From: an uncultured archaeon
Lineage (GTDB): Archaea > Thermoproteota > Nitrososphaeria_A > Caldarchaeales > Wolframiiraptoraceae
Length of the DNA: 64,000 bases
Direction: 5' to 3'
Assembly (NCBI GenBank): GCA_938083505.1
Contig: CALKCF010000006.1
Location: forward strand, 119,047 to 183,046
How positions within the stretch are numbered: the stretch's first letter is position 1; every line of letters starts with the position of its first letter. Below the pieces are notes generated by a model. It was not told the DNA's origin. It did no database searches and saw only the letters and a program-made list of their open reading frames with translations. Made by a program: the position numbers and the translations under genes. This document shows positions 53,580-62,843 of this stretch, piece by piece.

Positions 53580-54790
53580 ATGCAAGGCTGGAAGCACCAC
53601 CATACTGTATGGCTGGTGATGATACTCGGATGGATATCGATATATATGATAAGGATGGCACCTTCATCTTCCTTGATAAGCATAAAGCATGAGTTTAACC
53701 TTTCATATACAGAGGTAGGGCTTCTTGTTACTGCATATTTCTACGCTTACTTTCCTGCGCAGTTTCCTTCTGGATGGATAGGTGATAGATTCGGTCGAAG
53801 GCGTGTGCTGAGCCTCTCCAGCATGCTGTGGGGCATATTCTCCATCTTCACCGCAATCGCGAACAACTTTCATCAGTTCCTAGCGGCAAGGATTGCAACA
53901 GGCATTGCCCAGGGATTGTACTTCGGTAACGACCGGCCCACAGTTGCGGCATATGCACCAAAAGGTAGCGCAGGAATAAGCCAAGCCATATCATTCATAG
54001 GCATAGGCCTTGGAACGGTCCTCGGCATGTACCTAGGTGGTCTGATAACGTCGTCGATGGGATGGATGTGGACGTTCGTAATTTTCGCTATACCTTCTTT
54101 TGTAGTTTCGATTACAATGTTTGCACTACTTAAGAACATACCTTCGAATGAAACCAATAGCTTAAGATCTTTTTCAGAGCTACTTAGAAATAGAGACTTC
54201 TTACTTATGTGTCTCGCCGGTATACCATGCATATATGCTTTCTGGGTCCTGGCCACATGGGCTCCGATGATGTTCATAGAGATAGGCATAGAGGATATTA
54301 CTACGTCGTCGCTATTGGCATCCATCATAGGGATGGCGGCAGTTCCAAGTCTGATATCCATGGGCTACCTGAGCGATGCTCTAAAAAAGAAGGGCTTGAA
54401 GAGGAAGCTGATAATCTTCTTGGATACAACCCTCATGTCAGTCTTCTTATTTCTGTTCGGTTACTTTCTGTCTATGAACTTGAGTCCGATCTTGTTGATA
54501 GTTTTTATGCAACGATCAGTCTACTTTACTGGGGTTTTGTAGCCCCGCTTTATGCTATGCTGCAAGAGATGATTTCCAGCAGACTTCACGGAACGGCCTT
54601 CGGTCTGATGAATGGTATACACTTTACCGGATCGCTGATATCCCCCTGGCTTACGGGCCTACTGAGGGACTTGACTGGCAACTTCGTCTGGAGTATTTAC
54701 ATACCCGCCACGATGTTATTGTTCAGCTCCTTGACCATAGCTTTAGTATCGCCGGCTTTTAGCTTCAGGTATAAGACAGTAAAACTTTAG
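53580..54790 (+). pseudogene. Major facilitator superfamily transporter with one frameshift
   Basis: Twelve-helix MFS permease. Motif A GWIGDRFGRRRVL lies after helix 2; helices 1-10 read to about 54502. A T5 run at 54502-54506, where T6 would keep frame, breaks it, and YATISLLYWGFVAPLYAMLQ onward continues in another frame to TAA 54790. Restored length is about 403 residues. N-terminal features resemble anion or organic-acid symporters; substrate unknown. The dead acyl-CoA dehydrogenase starts 16 bp later, suggesting a former operon. Confidence 0.8.
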
Positions 54791-54806
54791 CACCTAAAGA
54801 TTTAAG

Positions 54807-56272
54807 ATGAACATTATGTCGGCCGAAGCGAATTACCTCCTTTTAATGCCGGAGCATAAATATCCCAGATGTTTTTGCACGGAAGAAGAAATCATAATGG
54901 CTAAAAGGATACGCAAGTTCGTTGACAAGGAAGTCTTGCCCAACAGGTAGAATTTAGAAGGTAGATGGCACCGTAATGGAGAATTAGCATATAAGACATT
55001 ATTCGATCTATACTACAAGTGTCATCAGCTAGGGTTAACAATATCAAACTTGCCAAGCGAATATGGCGGTCTAGCTTTATCACCGATAGTCAGATACATG
55101 ATAAAACGAAGAACTGTCCCGAGGCGATGTTGGGTTAGCAACTTTGGTGGGCAAAACACATTGGATAGTGTCGTTCATGTACAACAGAGTGCAAGTGAGA
55201 GAGGACTTGCTCTGAGGAGTTTGCGCCTAAATTGACGGGCAATGTTCCATACATTTAATGCATAAACATAAGCGAGCTAGAAGGTGGTGCGAACATAGAA
55301 GATCCGACCTTAAAATTGAGAACTTTGAACGCTGTAATCGTTAAAAAGGAAGGGATTTCTGGGCGTTAAATGGACACAAGATTTGGCCCAGACCAGCCGC
55401 TGACCCCTCATATTGGGATAACTGGCATAAAAATGGTCAGACAAGTTTACCGGACACCTTGGATACCGGATCGTTGTGACAGAGGATCCGAGCAGAGGTG
55501 AAGATGCCGCAGGCATGGTGTATCATCCGTACAATGCCGAGGATATTAAGTTTGGGCTACCATATAAAAAGTGCTGGCTATGTTGGACTGACGAAAATGT
55601 TAAGGTTCCAGCAAAGTATAGGGTCGATGTTAAACCAGGAAATGGTGCCAAAGATAATTCACGGATATGTTATTGGAGCTGGTAGACTGGCTGCAGCGGC
55701 AAGGCCCACAGGAATTGCGACGGCATGTTTGGAGATTGCTCTTGAGTGGACAAAGAGCAGACAAATTGCAGGAAAATCCGTAAAGGGAGAGGTCCTATTT
55801 CGCGTCAATTCTAGCTGACATGTATAGAATGGTCGACTTAGCCAGGCAGTACTATCTCTCGGTCACTTGGCAGGGCATGCATCCCGGCATATATGGTGAG
55901 ATTTGGGAGCCTCACATGCTAGCAAAGTTTTCTACAGTGCGCTCTTTCGCCGGTGAGGCTGCCATGTTCTATGCCAACAAAGTCATGGAACTCATGGGCT
56001 CGTAAGGTTATGTATTTGAGATGAACCTCGAGAAATATTACAGAGACTTTAAGATCGTGTAGATGTGACTTAGAGGTGCCCAGAGGGATAGGCTGAATAT
56101 TGCACAAGGTCTGTATGGGCCGTTTAAGTGGGCTGGTTATAAAGAGTGGTTGAAGGTGAGGTGGCCGAAAAAGTTTGCCAGTTCTAAGAATTCAATTGAA
56201 AAGGAGATAAATAAAACACTTAACAGAGCATCAGAAAGTGAAATGGAAGCTGAGAAGATAAAAAAGAGTTAA
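54807..56272 (+). pseudogene. Acyl-CoA dehydrogenase pseudogene
   Basis: Readable family text in shifting frames: RIRKFVDKEVLPNR, LPSEYGGLALSPIV, NEELSRGDVGLATLVGKTHW, EEFAPKLTGNVPYI, SELEGGANIEDPTL, RIVVTEDPSRGEDAAGMVYH, GAGRLAAAARPTGIATACLE and FAGEAAMFYANKVMELMGS. Stops of all three kinds interrupt it: TAG 54948, TAA 55256, TAA 56003, TAG 56060 and TGA 56066. Several frame changes also occur. It is plainly dead. Order and length fit a full acyl-CoA dehydrogenase with a C-terminal extension. Confidence 0.88.
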
Positions 56273-56328
56273 GCAAAGATATGGAGTATGATATGGACGA
56301 AGCGACGAAAAATTAACTTCAAGCGCAC

Positions 56329-56934
56329 TTAACCACAACCATATTTCCTTGCCCACCACTCAGTCCTAAACTCGCTTTTTGAACAGTAGGACGTAAGAAT
56401 CTTGGCAAACCCGTTTTCTAATAATTCCGCATTCAAGTTAACCCCTTCGCAAATTATTTTTGCGACAACTCTGTTGTATCTATCATAAGGTTGACCATCA
56501 TCTTGGTCCGCTATTGCGGAAACTCCGACAGCGCACACCTTTTTTGTGAACTCTTTAGCCTCATTGTATCCCGGTTCGCCCTTTTCGGGCGTATTCACCA
56601 ATGCTAGCCTTATCCTTATGCCATTAATCTCTAATGTATCACCATTTATAACTGCTGTAACCCTACCTACGATGCAAAGAGCTTTTCCAGAACACATGCT
56701 GGTTTGAGGCTTAGGTGTTGTATGCTCTGTAGGCTTCCATTTTGGTGCGCTAGAAATAGCAAACATTATAAGGTATATCGAGCAGGCTAGGATAATAAGA
56801 ATCGATATCAACTTTACGAGCTTCAAAATACTTAACACCCCCTGCGTAAGAGGTTCAGGGAACTCATAAAAAATCGGGCTTTTCCGTATATAATATTTTG
56901 GCTTCGCTTTGAACAGTGTGATCGCCTCGGCCAA
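56329..56934 (-). CDS. Membrane-anchored staphylococcal-nuclease-like protein
   Basis: The C-terminal 120 residues are an SNase domain: AVINGDTLEINGIRIRLALV, NTPEKGEPGYNEAKEF and the Arg-containing YDRYNRVVAKI, with the catalytic Arg/Glu/Arg pattern present. A transmembrane helix (about residues 40-62) precedes it, after about 35 residues that are not a classical signal peptide. The domain would face outside. TTG 56934 is the only sensible start, so the N-terminus could be altered or fused. Extracellular nucleic acid degradation is inferred. Confidence 0.75.
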   Translation of the reverse strand: MAEAITLFKAKPKYYIRKSPIFYEFPEPLTQGVLSILKLVKLISILIILACSIYLIMFAISSAPKWKPTEHTTPKPQTSMCSGKALCIVGRVTAVINGDTLEINGIRIRLALVNTPEKGEPGYNEAKEFTKKVCAVGVSAIADQDDGQPYDRYNRVVAKIICEGVNLNAELLENGFAKILTSYCSKSEFRTEWWARKYGCG

Positions 56935-56982
56935 ATCTTCTAGCGAAAAATTTCCTGAGCTTATTTTTTAAGCAAACCCGAC

Positions 56983-57258
56983 CTACTGAACTTTTCGTTC
57001 AAAATCTTTTGAAGATGTCTTGCAACCTCTTTTATTTGCTTTCTCTTCAACTTTTTCTGGTTTGCCTAATTTTTGAGTGATTATTTCAAGTTTCAATGTG
57101 TCGCTTTTGGAGAGTGTTATGAGCAATCTTCAATCAGCATGTTTTGTAATACCTCCGGCCGCTTGGCTTTCAGGCGAGAGCGCAAGCATGTAGAAAACAT
57201 CGGATATGCCAAAATTCCTCAGCACCTTAAACTCAAGAACCTTTACGCGTTTCGTCAT
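56983..57258 (-). pseudogene. Short degraded coding remnant, unknown
   Basis: Reading from ATG gives MTKRVKVLEFKVLRNFGISD and further coding-like sequence, then an in-frame TGA, then LSKSDTLKLEIITQKLGKPE and a Lys-rich helical tail ending TAG. Codon texture looks coding, but no family is recognised and the frame is broken. It lies just upstream of the SNase gene on the same strand. Confidence 0.3.
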
Positions 57259-57390
57259 CTAAACTACCTTAAGCAGCTCAATTGTTGGATTGCCTGAAAT
57301 GATGCTTTTTCACGTATATATCAGAGACGCTGGCCTTCACCGTTTCGGTTTCGCTCTCATTTGCGAAGATACTGCCCGAATCGTCATTAA

Positions 57391-57868
57391 TCATGAATGC
57401 CGAGCCGGCGGTAACGTGTATCCAACCAAGTAGAGCTCACTCGCGCCGAAATCTTTTGATGCTATCTCTTTCTTTCCGAAGAACGAATAGTGTTGAATCG
57501 TGTATCCATATAGAAGACCTGAAAGAAACCGAATTTGATACGTTACGTTCTCCGTTTGTTCTGGTATGTCTGTGTTTTCCGAGAAAACAACCAAATCAAC
57601 TGGTGTGGTGCTCGTTGTTTCGGCAAAACCTACGGCCGAGTCAACAATACAATAAACTCTAAGGGTTGTGCTTAGATTGGCTCTGCCCCTTACTTTTTAC
57701 ACGTACTTCCCCAGTTGCCGGAGCTTTTTTCCCTATTTCTGCTAGATTTACCGAGCCAGAGTAAGCACTAACTGGAATATCGCCATAAAGCCCATAAACC
57801 ATCACCTTGATGTTGACATGCGAGGTCCATGTAGCACCTTCGTCTTCTACCACATATGGAGCATGGGC
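57391..57868 (-). pseudogene. Degraded gene of unknown type
   Basis: Pieces of strand-rich, Ser/Thr-rich protein text can be read on this strand in two frames (VNIKVMVYGLYGDIPVSAYS; then ENTDIPEQTENVTYQIRFLS and SELYLVGYTLPPARHS). The composition suggests a secreted or surface protein. The upstream piece is fused in frame to a TnpB remnant, so this is probably a gene interrupted by an insertion element and then decayed. No family named. Confidence 0.3.
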
Positions 57869-58076
57869 TGAGGTATGCTTTGCGTTGACATACTTAACTG
57901 GTAGACTGTTTAGTTTAGTCTTATACTCGATGTAGGATTGTAGCTTTCTAAAGTTCCATGAGTGTAGTCTATGGTTTAGCATTTTGCCGTAGTGGATGTT
58001 TCCTTACCCACTTTAAGTCCTCAATTATTATTATGTCCATGTCATGTTGTCTTACAAACTCATCATCTTCTTGGAT
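57869..58076 (-). mobile_element. TnpB (IS605 OrfB) remnant, RuvC-II region
   Basis: The strand reads HDMDIIIIEDLKWVRKHPL, with the RuvC-II Glu in IIEDLK. After a frame change it reads HRLHSWNFRKLQSYIEYKTK then VKYVNAKHTS, the conserved block before the TnpB zinc finger. Text before and after is lost, including CPxCG. No TnpA or clean ends found. Confidence 0.72.
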
Positions 58077-58248
58077 ATCTTATGACATTTATCCATAATT
58101 ATCCTCCAGAGTGTTTCTTAAGAAGTTTTTACAATATATAATCTTGAAGACTGTGAAGAACATAGAAAATTGGCGGCTGGAATAACATTAATAAACAACA
58201 TAATACTCAAAAACAATAATGATATATTATAATTTAGTAGGGATCATT

Positions 58249-59322
58249 ATGGAACCTCCTTATCTAGTTTCATACGCGATTACAAGGAAATGTAACCTCA
58301 AATGCAAACATTGTTATAGTGATGCTATTGATAAACCAGCGCCTGACGAGCTTTTAACAAGAGAGGCAAAAAAACTCTTAGATGACATTGCGAGTTGGGG
58401 TGTGAGACTTTTAATCATGGATGGTGGCGAACCTCTTTGTAGAGACGACTTCTTCGAGATTGCTGGCTACGCTTCAGATATAGGCTTGAAGGTTGTATTA
58501 GGAAGCAATGGAACTTTCATCGATGTAGAAACTGCTAGAAGGATAAAGGAAGTTGGAATCAAAGCAGTACAGATCTCCATTGATGGAGCTAGGGCGGAAA
58601 CACATGATTTATTTCGAGGCGAAAACGGTGCTTTCTATAAAGCTATGCAAGGAGTTAAAGCATGTAAAGAGGTGGGCTTATCATTCCAATTCGGCATGGT
58701 TATTAGAAAGCAAACTCTTAATGAAATCCCAGATATGCTAAGATTAGCTGTTAAAAACGGAGCGATCGCTGCAGAATTCTTCGACCTCGTCGCCGTTTCA
58801 AGAGTTAAACGAGAATGTCCTGAAGAAGTTTTGACTAGAGGCGAAAGGAAGAAGATTATGGAATGGTTAACCGAGGCTCAGAGAAATTGCCTGATAATAA
58901 TCAGGGTGCCAGGTTGCCCAATGTATCCTTTAATCCTTAAAGAGAAGAATATCAAACCAAAGTATTTCTCAACTGATACATTACAAAGAATTCCGTACTA
59001 TGATCGTGGATGTGCTGCCGGGATGCCAAATGGTTATATCACTATACTTCCAAACGGCGATGTGATACCATGTATGCTTCTACAAGTAAGGCTAGGCAAT
59101 ATTAGAAAAGATAGTATCGTGAAGATCTGGAATGAATCACCGATCCTATTAAAACTCCGATCAAGAAATCTTCTTAAGGGTGAATGTGGAAGATGTTCTT
59201 ACAGAGATATTTGCGCTGGATGCAGAGGCAGAGCTTACGAAGAGACAGGAAACATGCTAGCCTCAGATCCAGGATGCTGGCTACCCACTGCACTTGGACA
59301 TTACAATACTTACGAAAGGTAA
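58249..59322 (+). CDS. Radical SAM/SPASM maturase-like enzyme
   Basis: Radical SAM Fe-S motif CNLKCKHC near residue 17 and IMDGGEPLCR, then a C-terminal SPASM-type cluster region with CAAGMPNGYITILPNGDVIPC and CGRCSYRDICAGCRGRAY ending DPGC. The layout resembles AhbC/AhbD/NirJ heme-pathway enzymes and tungsten-oxidoreductase maturases; these cannot be separated by eye. A frame extension to 58219 covers the TATA-like TATATTATAA, so ATG 58249 with GGATCA upstream is preferred. Intact, in contrast to its decayed surroundings. Confidence 0.85.
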   Translation: MEPPYLVSYAITRKCNLKCKHCYSDAIDKPAPDELLTREAKKLLDDIASWGVRLLIMDGGEPLCRDDFFEIAGYASDIGLKVVLGSNGTFIDVETARRIKEVGIKAVQISIDGARAETHDLFRGENGAFYKAMQGVKACKEVGLSFQFGMVIRKQTLNEIPDMLRLAVKNGAIAAEFFDLVAVSRVKRECPEEVLTRGERKKIMEWLTEAQRNCLIIIRVPGCPMYPLILKEKNIKPKYFSTDTLQRIPYYDRGCAAGMPNGYITILPNGDVIPCMLLQVRLGNIRKDSIVKIWNESPILLKLRSRNLLKGECGRCSYRDICAGCRGRAYEETGNMLASDPGCWLPTALGHYNTYER

Positions 59323-59359
59323 GCTCATATCTAGGCAATAAACACTACCCTAAATTAAT

Positions 59360-59631
59360 TTAATTTTTTAAGGAGTATGTCCAGGAATTCATTTGTAAAG
59401 TTATCTTGTTATGAGCTTTAGGCAGTAGACTATAAGTCTTAGGAGTGTTCTCGTCTTGCCCGACCCCCTCCATCCTCGTCTTCATTCTATCTCCAAATTC
59501 GATGGTTAGAGCTTCAAAGAAATTCCCTCCTATACTTCTAAAACCTATGGATTCAAGGATTCCCTAAGAGAGGCTCAAAAAAAATCTAGGACTTACCTTC
59601 ATGAGGGAGCATGAATTCATATTAGCTGACG
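59360..59631 (-). pseudogene. C-terminal remnant of an unidentified gene
   Basis: Reads KVSPRFFLSLS, a TAG, then GILESIGFRSIGGNFFEALT, IEFGDRMKTRMEGVGQDENT and PKTYSLLPKAHNKITLQMNS to a TAA. Continuous coding texture with one stop and no start suggests the tail of a lost gene, perhaps from a mobile element given the neighbours. No family recognised. Confidence 0.35.
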
Positions 59632-59672
59632 GAACAATATCAAGCGTAAGATCTCTGAGGGTTATATCTCCA

Positions 59673-59711
59673 TCACCTTAAGGTGAGGGACACACCCAGT
59701 CGTTCTGGGTG
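59673..59711. repeat. Two adjacent hairpins, possible IS-end structure
   Basis: TCACCTTAAGGTGA (59673-59686) is a perfect 14-bp palindrome; 6 bp later CACCCAG (59693-59699) pairs with CTGGGTG (59705-59711) over a 5-nt loop. Paired subterminal hairpins are characteristic of IS200/IS605 ends, and TnpB remnants lie on both sides. Other parts of 59323-60090 show no intact gene. Confidence 0.45.
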
Positions 59712-59974
59712 AGGCGTAGGAGCATACACTGCTCGGTGTTATGACGCTAAAAATCTTAGGCTTGGTCTTCAACCCCTTAACCTTCATGAAAAGACTAAGG
59801 ACTGTGATTAAATATATAGTTGTATGATGTTCATCAAACCCGCGTTAAGGCTTTAGAATCCATTAAATAAAAACAATGTTTAAAGAATAAGGGGATCATT
59901 ATAAATACGTTATAACAGTATGGAATCAATTGCATAAATCATAATGATGGAAGGCTAATGGTTGCTGAGAAGAT

Positions 59975-60090
59975 TATGGGTGGGGCTTCCCATCTCTTTT
60001 GATGTGGCAACCTCGCCACGGTTCTCTCCGCCGTCTGCGCTGATACTGAGAATCATAACTAAGTAAGACTTCAAAACTGTTGTCAGATAG
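59975..60090 (-). ncRNA. Possible TnpB-associated omega RNA / right-end relic
   Basis: Directly downstream of the TnpB C-terminal remnant on its strand, the sequence forms GTGGC/GCCAC (60004-60008 with 60015-60019) and GGG/CCC (59983-59985 with 59989-59991) hairpins. TnpB guide RNA comes from this position, overlapping the 3' end of the gene and the element's right end. The element is decayed, so function is doubtful; placement is the only evidence. Confidence 0.25.
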
Positions 60091-60262
60091 TTAACATTTT
60101 ATGAGTACCTGTTCCCTCTCAGCTGTAACCTCATTGAGGGCATTCAGGGGCGACGGAGCTCTCCTCGTCCTGAGGAGATTCAAGTATACGGTTGCATCTC
60201 TATCATTTACATATCCCCATTCTGCACTTTAATAACCTATGCCTTTCAGTGCTAATCTTAAC
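60091..60262 (-). mobile_element. TnpB (IS605 OrfB) C-terminal remnant
   Basis: After ISTERHRLLKC and a frame change, the strand reads WGYVNDRDATVYLNLLRTRR and then ALNEVTAEREQVLIKC before a TAA at 60091. GYVNDRDATVYLNLL is the RuvC-III/zinc-finger-proximal block of TnpB with its catalytic Asp. Upstream parts are missing. It is not the continuation of the fragment at 57869-58076, because on this strand it lies upstream of it although it encodes a later part of the protein. Confidence 0.72.
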
Positions 60263-60362
60263 CTTTTCTTAGACTTTTCTTGAAAATAAATGTGGTTTAA
60301 AAGCTTTTCGGATACCACCTACCGCGATCGTGTTTTCCGCGTTTTTTACGAGTTTTCACCGG

Positions 60363-60384
60363 GCCACGTCTCCTGAGACGTGGC
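60363..60384. repeat. 10-bp-arm hairpin, terminator or element end
   Basis: GCCACGTCTC (60363-60372) and GAGACGTGGC (60375-60384) are perfectly complementary around a CT centre. It follows, by 5 bp, the stop of the minus-strand reading frame at 60390. It could be a terminator hairpin or an IS200/IS605 end. Confidence 0.4.
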
Positions 60385-60389
60385 TGTGA

Positions 60390-60584
60390 TCATCCGCTAG
60401 TAACCAAATAGCCCGAAGTCTCAGAGTGGCCGTAACTCAAATAACAATTTGAGTTATCATCGAGATAATCGGCTTGACGCAAAACTATAGCCAGTTTCAT
60501 CTGTGCTGTGATTAAAATAATCTTATCTAGTGCTTTCGTATGTCTAGCCACAGTAGTGCCAATTTCTGACCGTTCCCATGACAC
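60390..60584 (-). CDS. Short hypothetical open frame
   Basis: 64 residues (SWERSEIGTTVARHTKALDK, then IILITAQMKLAIVL and a Tyr/Ser-rich tail). Coding-like text also precedes it in another frame (PGKLIAEIRDVVNNLPG), so it may be the end of a broken gene. No family recognised and no clear ribosome-binding site. The stretch 60263-60389 holds only the hairpin. Confidence 0.3.
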   Translation of the reverse strand: MSWERSEIGTTVARHTKALDKIILITAQMKLAIVLRQADYLDDNSNCYLSYGHSETSGYLVTSG

Positions 60585-60744
60585 CGAAGCTAAAACTTTT
60601 GACCCGGGAGATTATTTACCACATCTCTTATTTCTGCAATAAGTTTCCCAGGTTGAGGTGCCAGTTTTCGCAACACTAACCATAACGTCTCTTATAACAC
60701 TGGATTGCCTCCACTTGGCCTTATCATAACAATTTGTGTGGCAA

Positions 60745-61104
60745 ATGTTTGCACAGGTCGAGGGCTGGCTAGAGCATGAGGTCATAGCTAGGGAGCTTGC
60801 GGATGAGTGTTACCGTATGGCGAAGCGTTGCTTTGAGGATGGTGATATTAAGAACGGCCAGAAGGCAAGGTTCGAGGTAGTGGCAGAAAAGGCGCAGAAA
60901 GCCCTCGCAGAGATGGCAAAAAGGGTGACAGTGCATCCTTTCTGCACTCCGAAGGGTGTGAAGAAGGATGGGTGGAAGTTCCACGGTCTTTATGACGACA
61001 ATCTTCCCGCTGAAGAGGATGGACAATCAGGATGTCATTTTAGGTGCTTTGTTGTGGATGGATGCTTTGATGATGTTGTTTTGATTGTGGCCACTTCGAT
61101 ATAG
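60745..61104 (+). CDS. Virus-like small protein upstream of terminase
   Basis: About 119 residues: a long amphipathic helix (about 1-62, LADECYRMAKRCFEDGDIKN in it), then a compact C-terminal part with HPFCTPKGVKKDG. No family recognised; the position just before the terminase large subunit suggests a viral or small-terminase-related role, which is inference. GTG 60736 is an alternative start. Its stop is TAG; reading through would add 15 residues to a TAA at 61150. Confidence 0.5.
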   Translation: MFAQVEGWLEHEVIARELADECYRMAKRCFEDGDIKNGQKARFEVVAEKAQKALAEMAKRVTVHPFCTPKGVKKDGWKFHGLYDDNLPAEEDGQSGCHFRCFVVDGCFDDVVLIVATSI

Positions 61105-61177
61105 GACGGTACCCCACAAAAGTCTACAACCGTTGTCAAACTTGTAACTTAAAAAACTAGGCCGAATAGTGTGGATC

Positions 61178-62772
61178 ATGTGGCAGGTACAACCCAGAAG
61201 TTGGAGGAAATGGTGGTAGATACTAACCAGTATAAAGCAGCAGGAAGTCGTGGAGAGGTATAGATCGACCATCGAGTATGTCGCTAAAACGCTCGCAAGT
61301 ATAGCCGGTATACCTCAGAGAACCGCCAGCATACTCTGGAGGATAGTGCCGAAGGGCCAAACTGAACTTATGACATTCAGTACATTATATCAGCGAATTA
61401 AGGACTACACAATTAATGAACTGAAAAGCCCTGACGTTTTTGCAAAGTGTTCTTAAAGTTTGAACCAACATCGTAGCAGCTTAAGCTCATAGTAGACCAA
61501 GCGAAAAGAATCGCGGTTATGGGCTACTGTCAATCTGGAAAATCCTACGCACTCACAGCTAAAACCATCTTGTTCTGCATAACGCACCCAGGCTTAAGGG
61601 TTATCTATTGCGCTCCAAGCTTTAGACAGTCGAAGACATATTTCTGCAAAATCAAGGAACATTTAACGATGTAGCCGGCTGTACGGATAGCTTAGATTCT
61701 TGAGGAATTGAAGACAAAAATCAAGTTTACAAATGGTAGCTAGGTTGAGGCATTTCCGTACGCACCCGAGCGCCTAAGGGGCGATACCTGCGACTTCATA
61801 CTCGCCGATGAAGCGGCATTCATTCCTGATGATGAATTCTTTGAAGATGTACTGAAACCCATGCTAGCTACGCGTTGGGAGAAGGGTGCCCAGCTGATAG
61901 TCTGCTCCACGCCTTGGGACACGAACAACTATTTTTGTAGAACCTTCAAAGACCTACATATAGTATCTGAGTGGGGCCATCAAGTGTGGACTTGGTGTGA
62001 GGCCGTGGCTGATGGCGTCATACCTATGAACTTCATCGAAAGTGAGATGTAGATAAAGGATATGAGCTTCTTTAAGCGTGAATACGAAGCCGAGTTCGTC
62101 TCAGATGAAGACAGCTGGCTGACGCTGGATTTGATAAACCGCTGTTTGGACGCTGATGAACGTTTCTGGGATTTTGAGGAATATCATGTGAGCGAATTTT
62201 ATATAGGCCTCGACTTGGGTAAGAAAGTTGATTATTCAGTGTTAACGGCTATCGAGAAGGTAGGCGATGAGCTTTACGTAAGACATGTAAAAGTTTGGCC
62301 ACTCGAAACTCCCTACTCAGCCATCGTAGGTTACGTGAAGGTTCTTTCAGAAAGATGGCGCCTGTCCTATAAGATTCTTGTAGACCAGACAGGTGTCGGT
62401 GAATACGTAGCAGAAGATATGTTAAATGTTCAAATACCGAACTTAGAAGGTGTAATCTTAACGGCCCCGAAGAAAGTCGAGATTGCTAACTACCTCAAGC
62501 AGAAGATGCAGGAGGGCTGTAAGCAAGACAGCAAAGGAAAGTGGTCCGGAACATCTAGGTTACACATCCCATATTCGGAGGACAGCGAGCTCATCAGGAG
62601 GATCGTTGCGGAGCTAAATACAGAAAAATATATGTTGACGAAGGATGGGAGCATAAAGTTCTACCATCCGGATAACACATATGACGATATTTTCTGGAAT
62701 CTCGCTTTGGCCGTGTACGCAATTAGAAGTACTTATGATGTGAACATAACACCACTCTTTACTATACGATAA
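61178..62772 (+). pseudogene. Terminase large subunit (TerL) with six in-frame TAG codons and one frameshift
   Basis: DNA-packaging motor of head-tail viruses. ATPase part: Walker A MGYCQSGKS (61519-61545), Walker B FILADEAA (61795-61818). Nuclease part: YIGLDLGKKVDYSVLTAIEK with its metal-binding Asp, a later DQTGVGEYVAEDM, and FYHPDNTYDDIFWNLALAVY near the end. In-frame TAGs are at 61217, 61474, 61672, 61693, 61741 and 62050; there is no in-frame TAA or TGA. A T5 run at 61437-61441 marks one frame change. Most TAGs fall where Gln fits (TS-Q-QLKL, NGS-Q-VEAF). Either a decayed provirus gene or amber-recoded. Confidence 0.85.
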
Positions 62773-62843
62773 ATTTTGAATTAAACGAGTTAGCAAGAAA
62801 TCACAAGAGGGTGATTGTAGAAGACGTGTGAATATTAAAATTC

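Noticed and set aside
54807-56272. Amber recoding as the explanation for the acyl-CoA dehydrogenase stops
   Set aside because: TAA and TGA occur as well as TAG, and there are several frame changes, so this is ordinary decay.
58219-58248. Earlier ATG for the radical SAM protein
   Set aside because: It lies on a TATA-like element; the ATG at 58249 has a ribosome-binding-like GGATCA and a sensible N-terminus.
60363-62772. Complete provirus with attachment sites
   Set aside because: Only a terminase and one small upstream gene are visible; no integrase, portal, capsid or flanking direct repeats could be identified.
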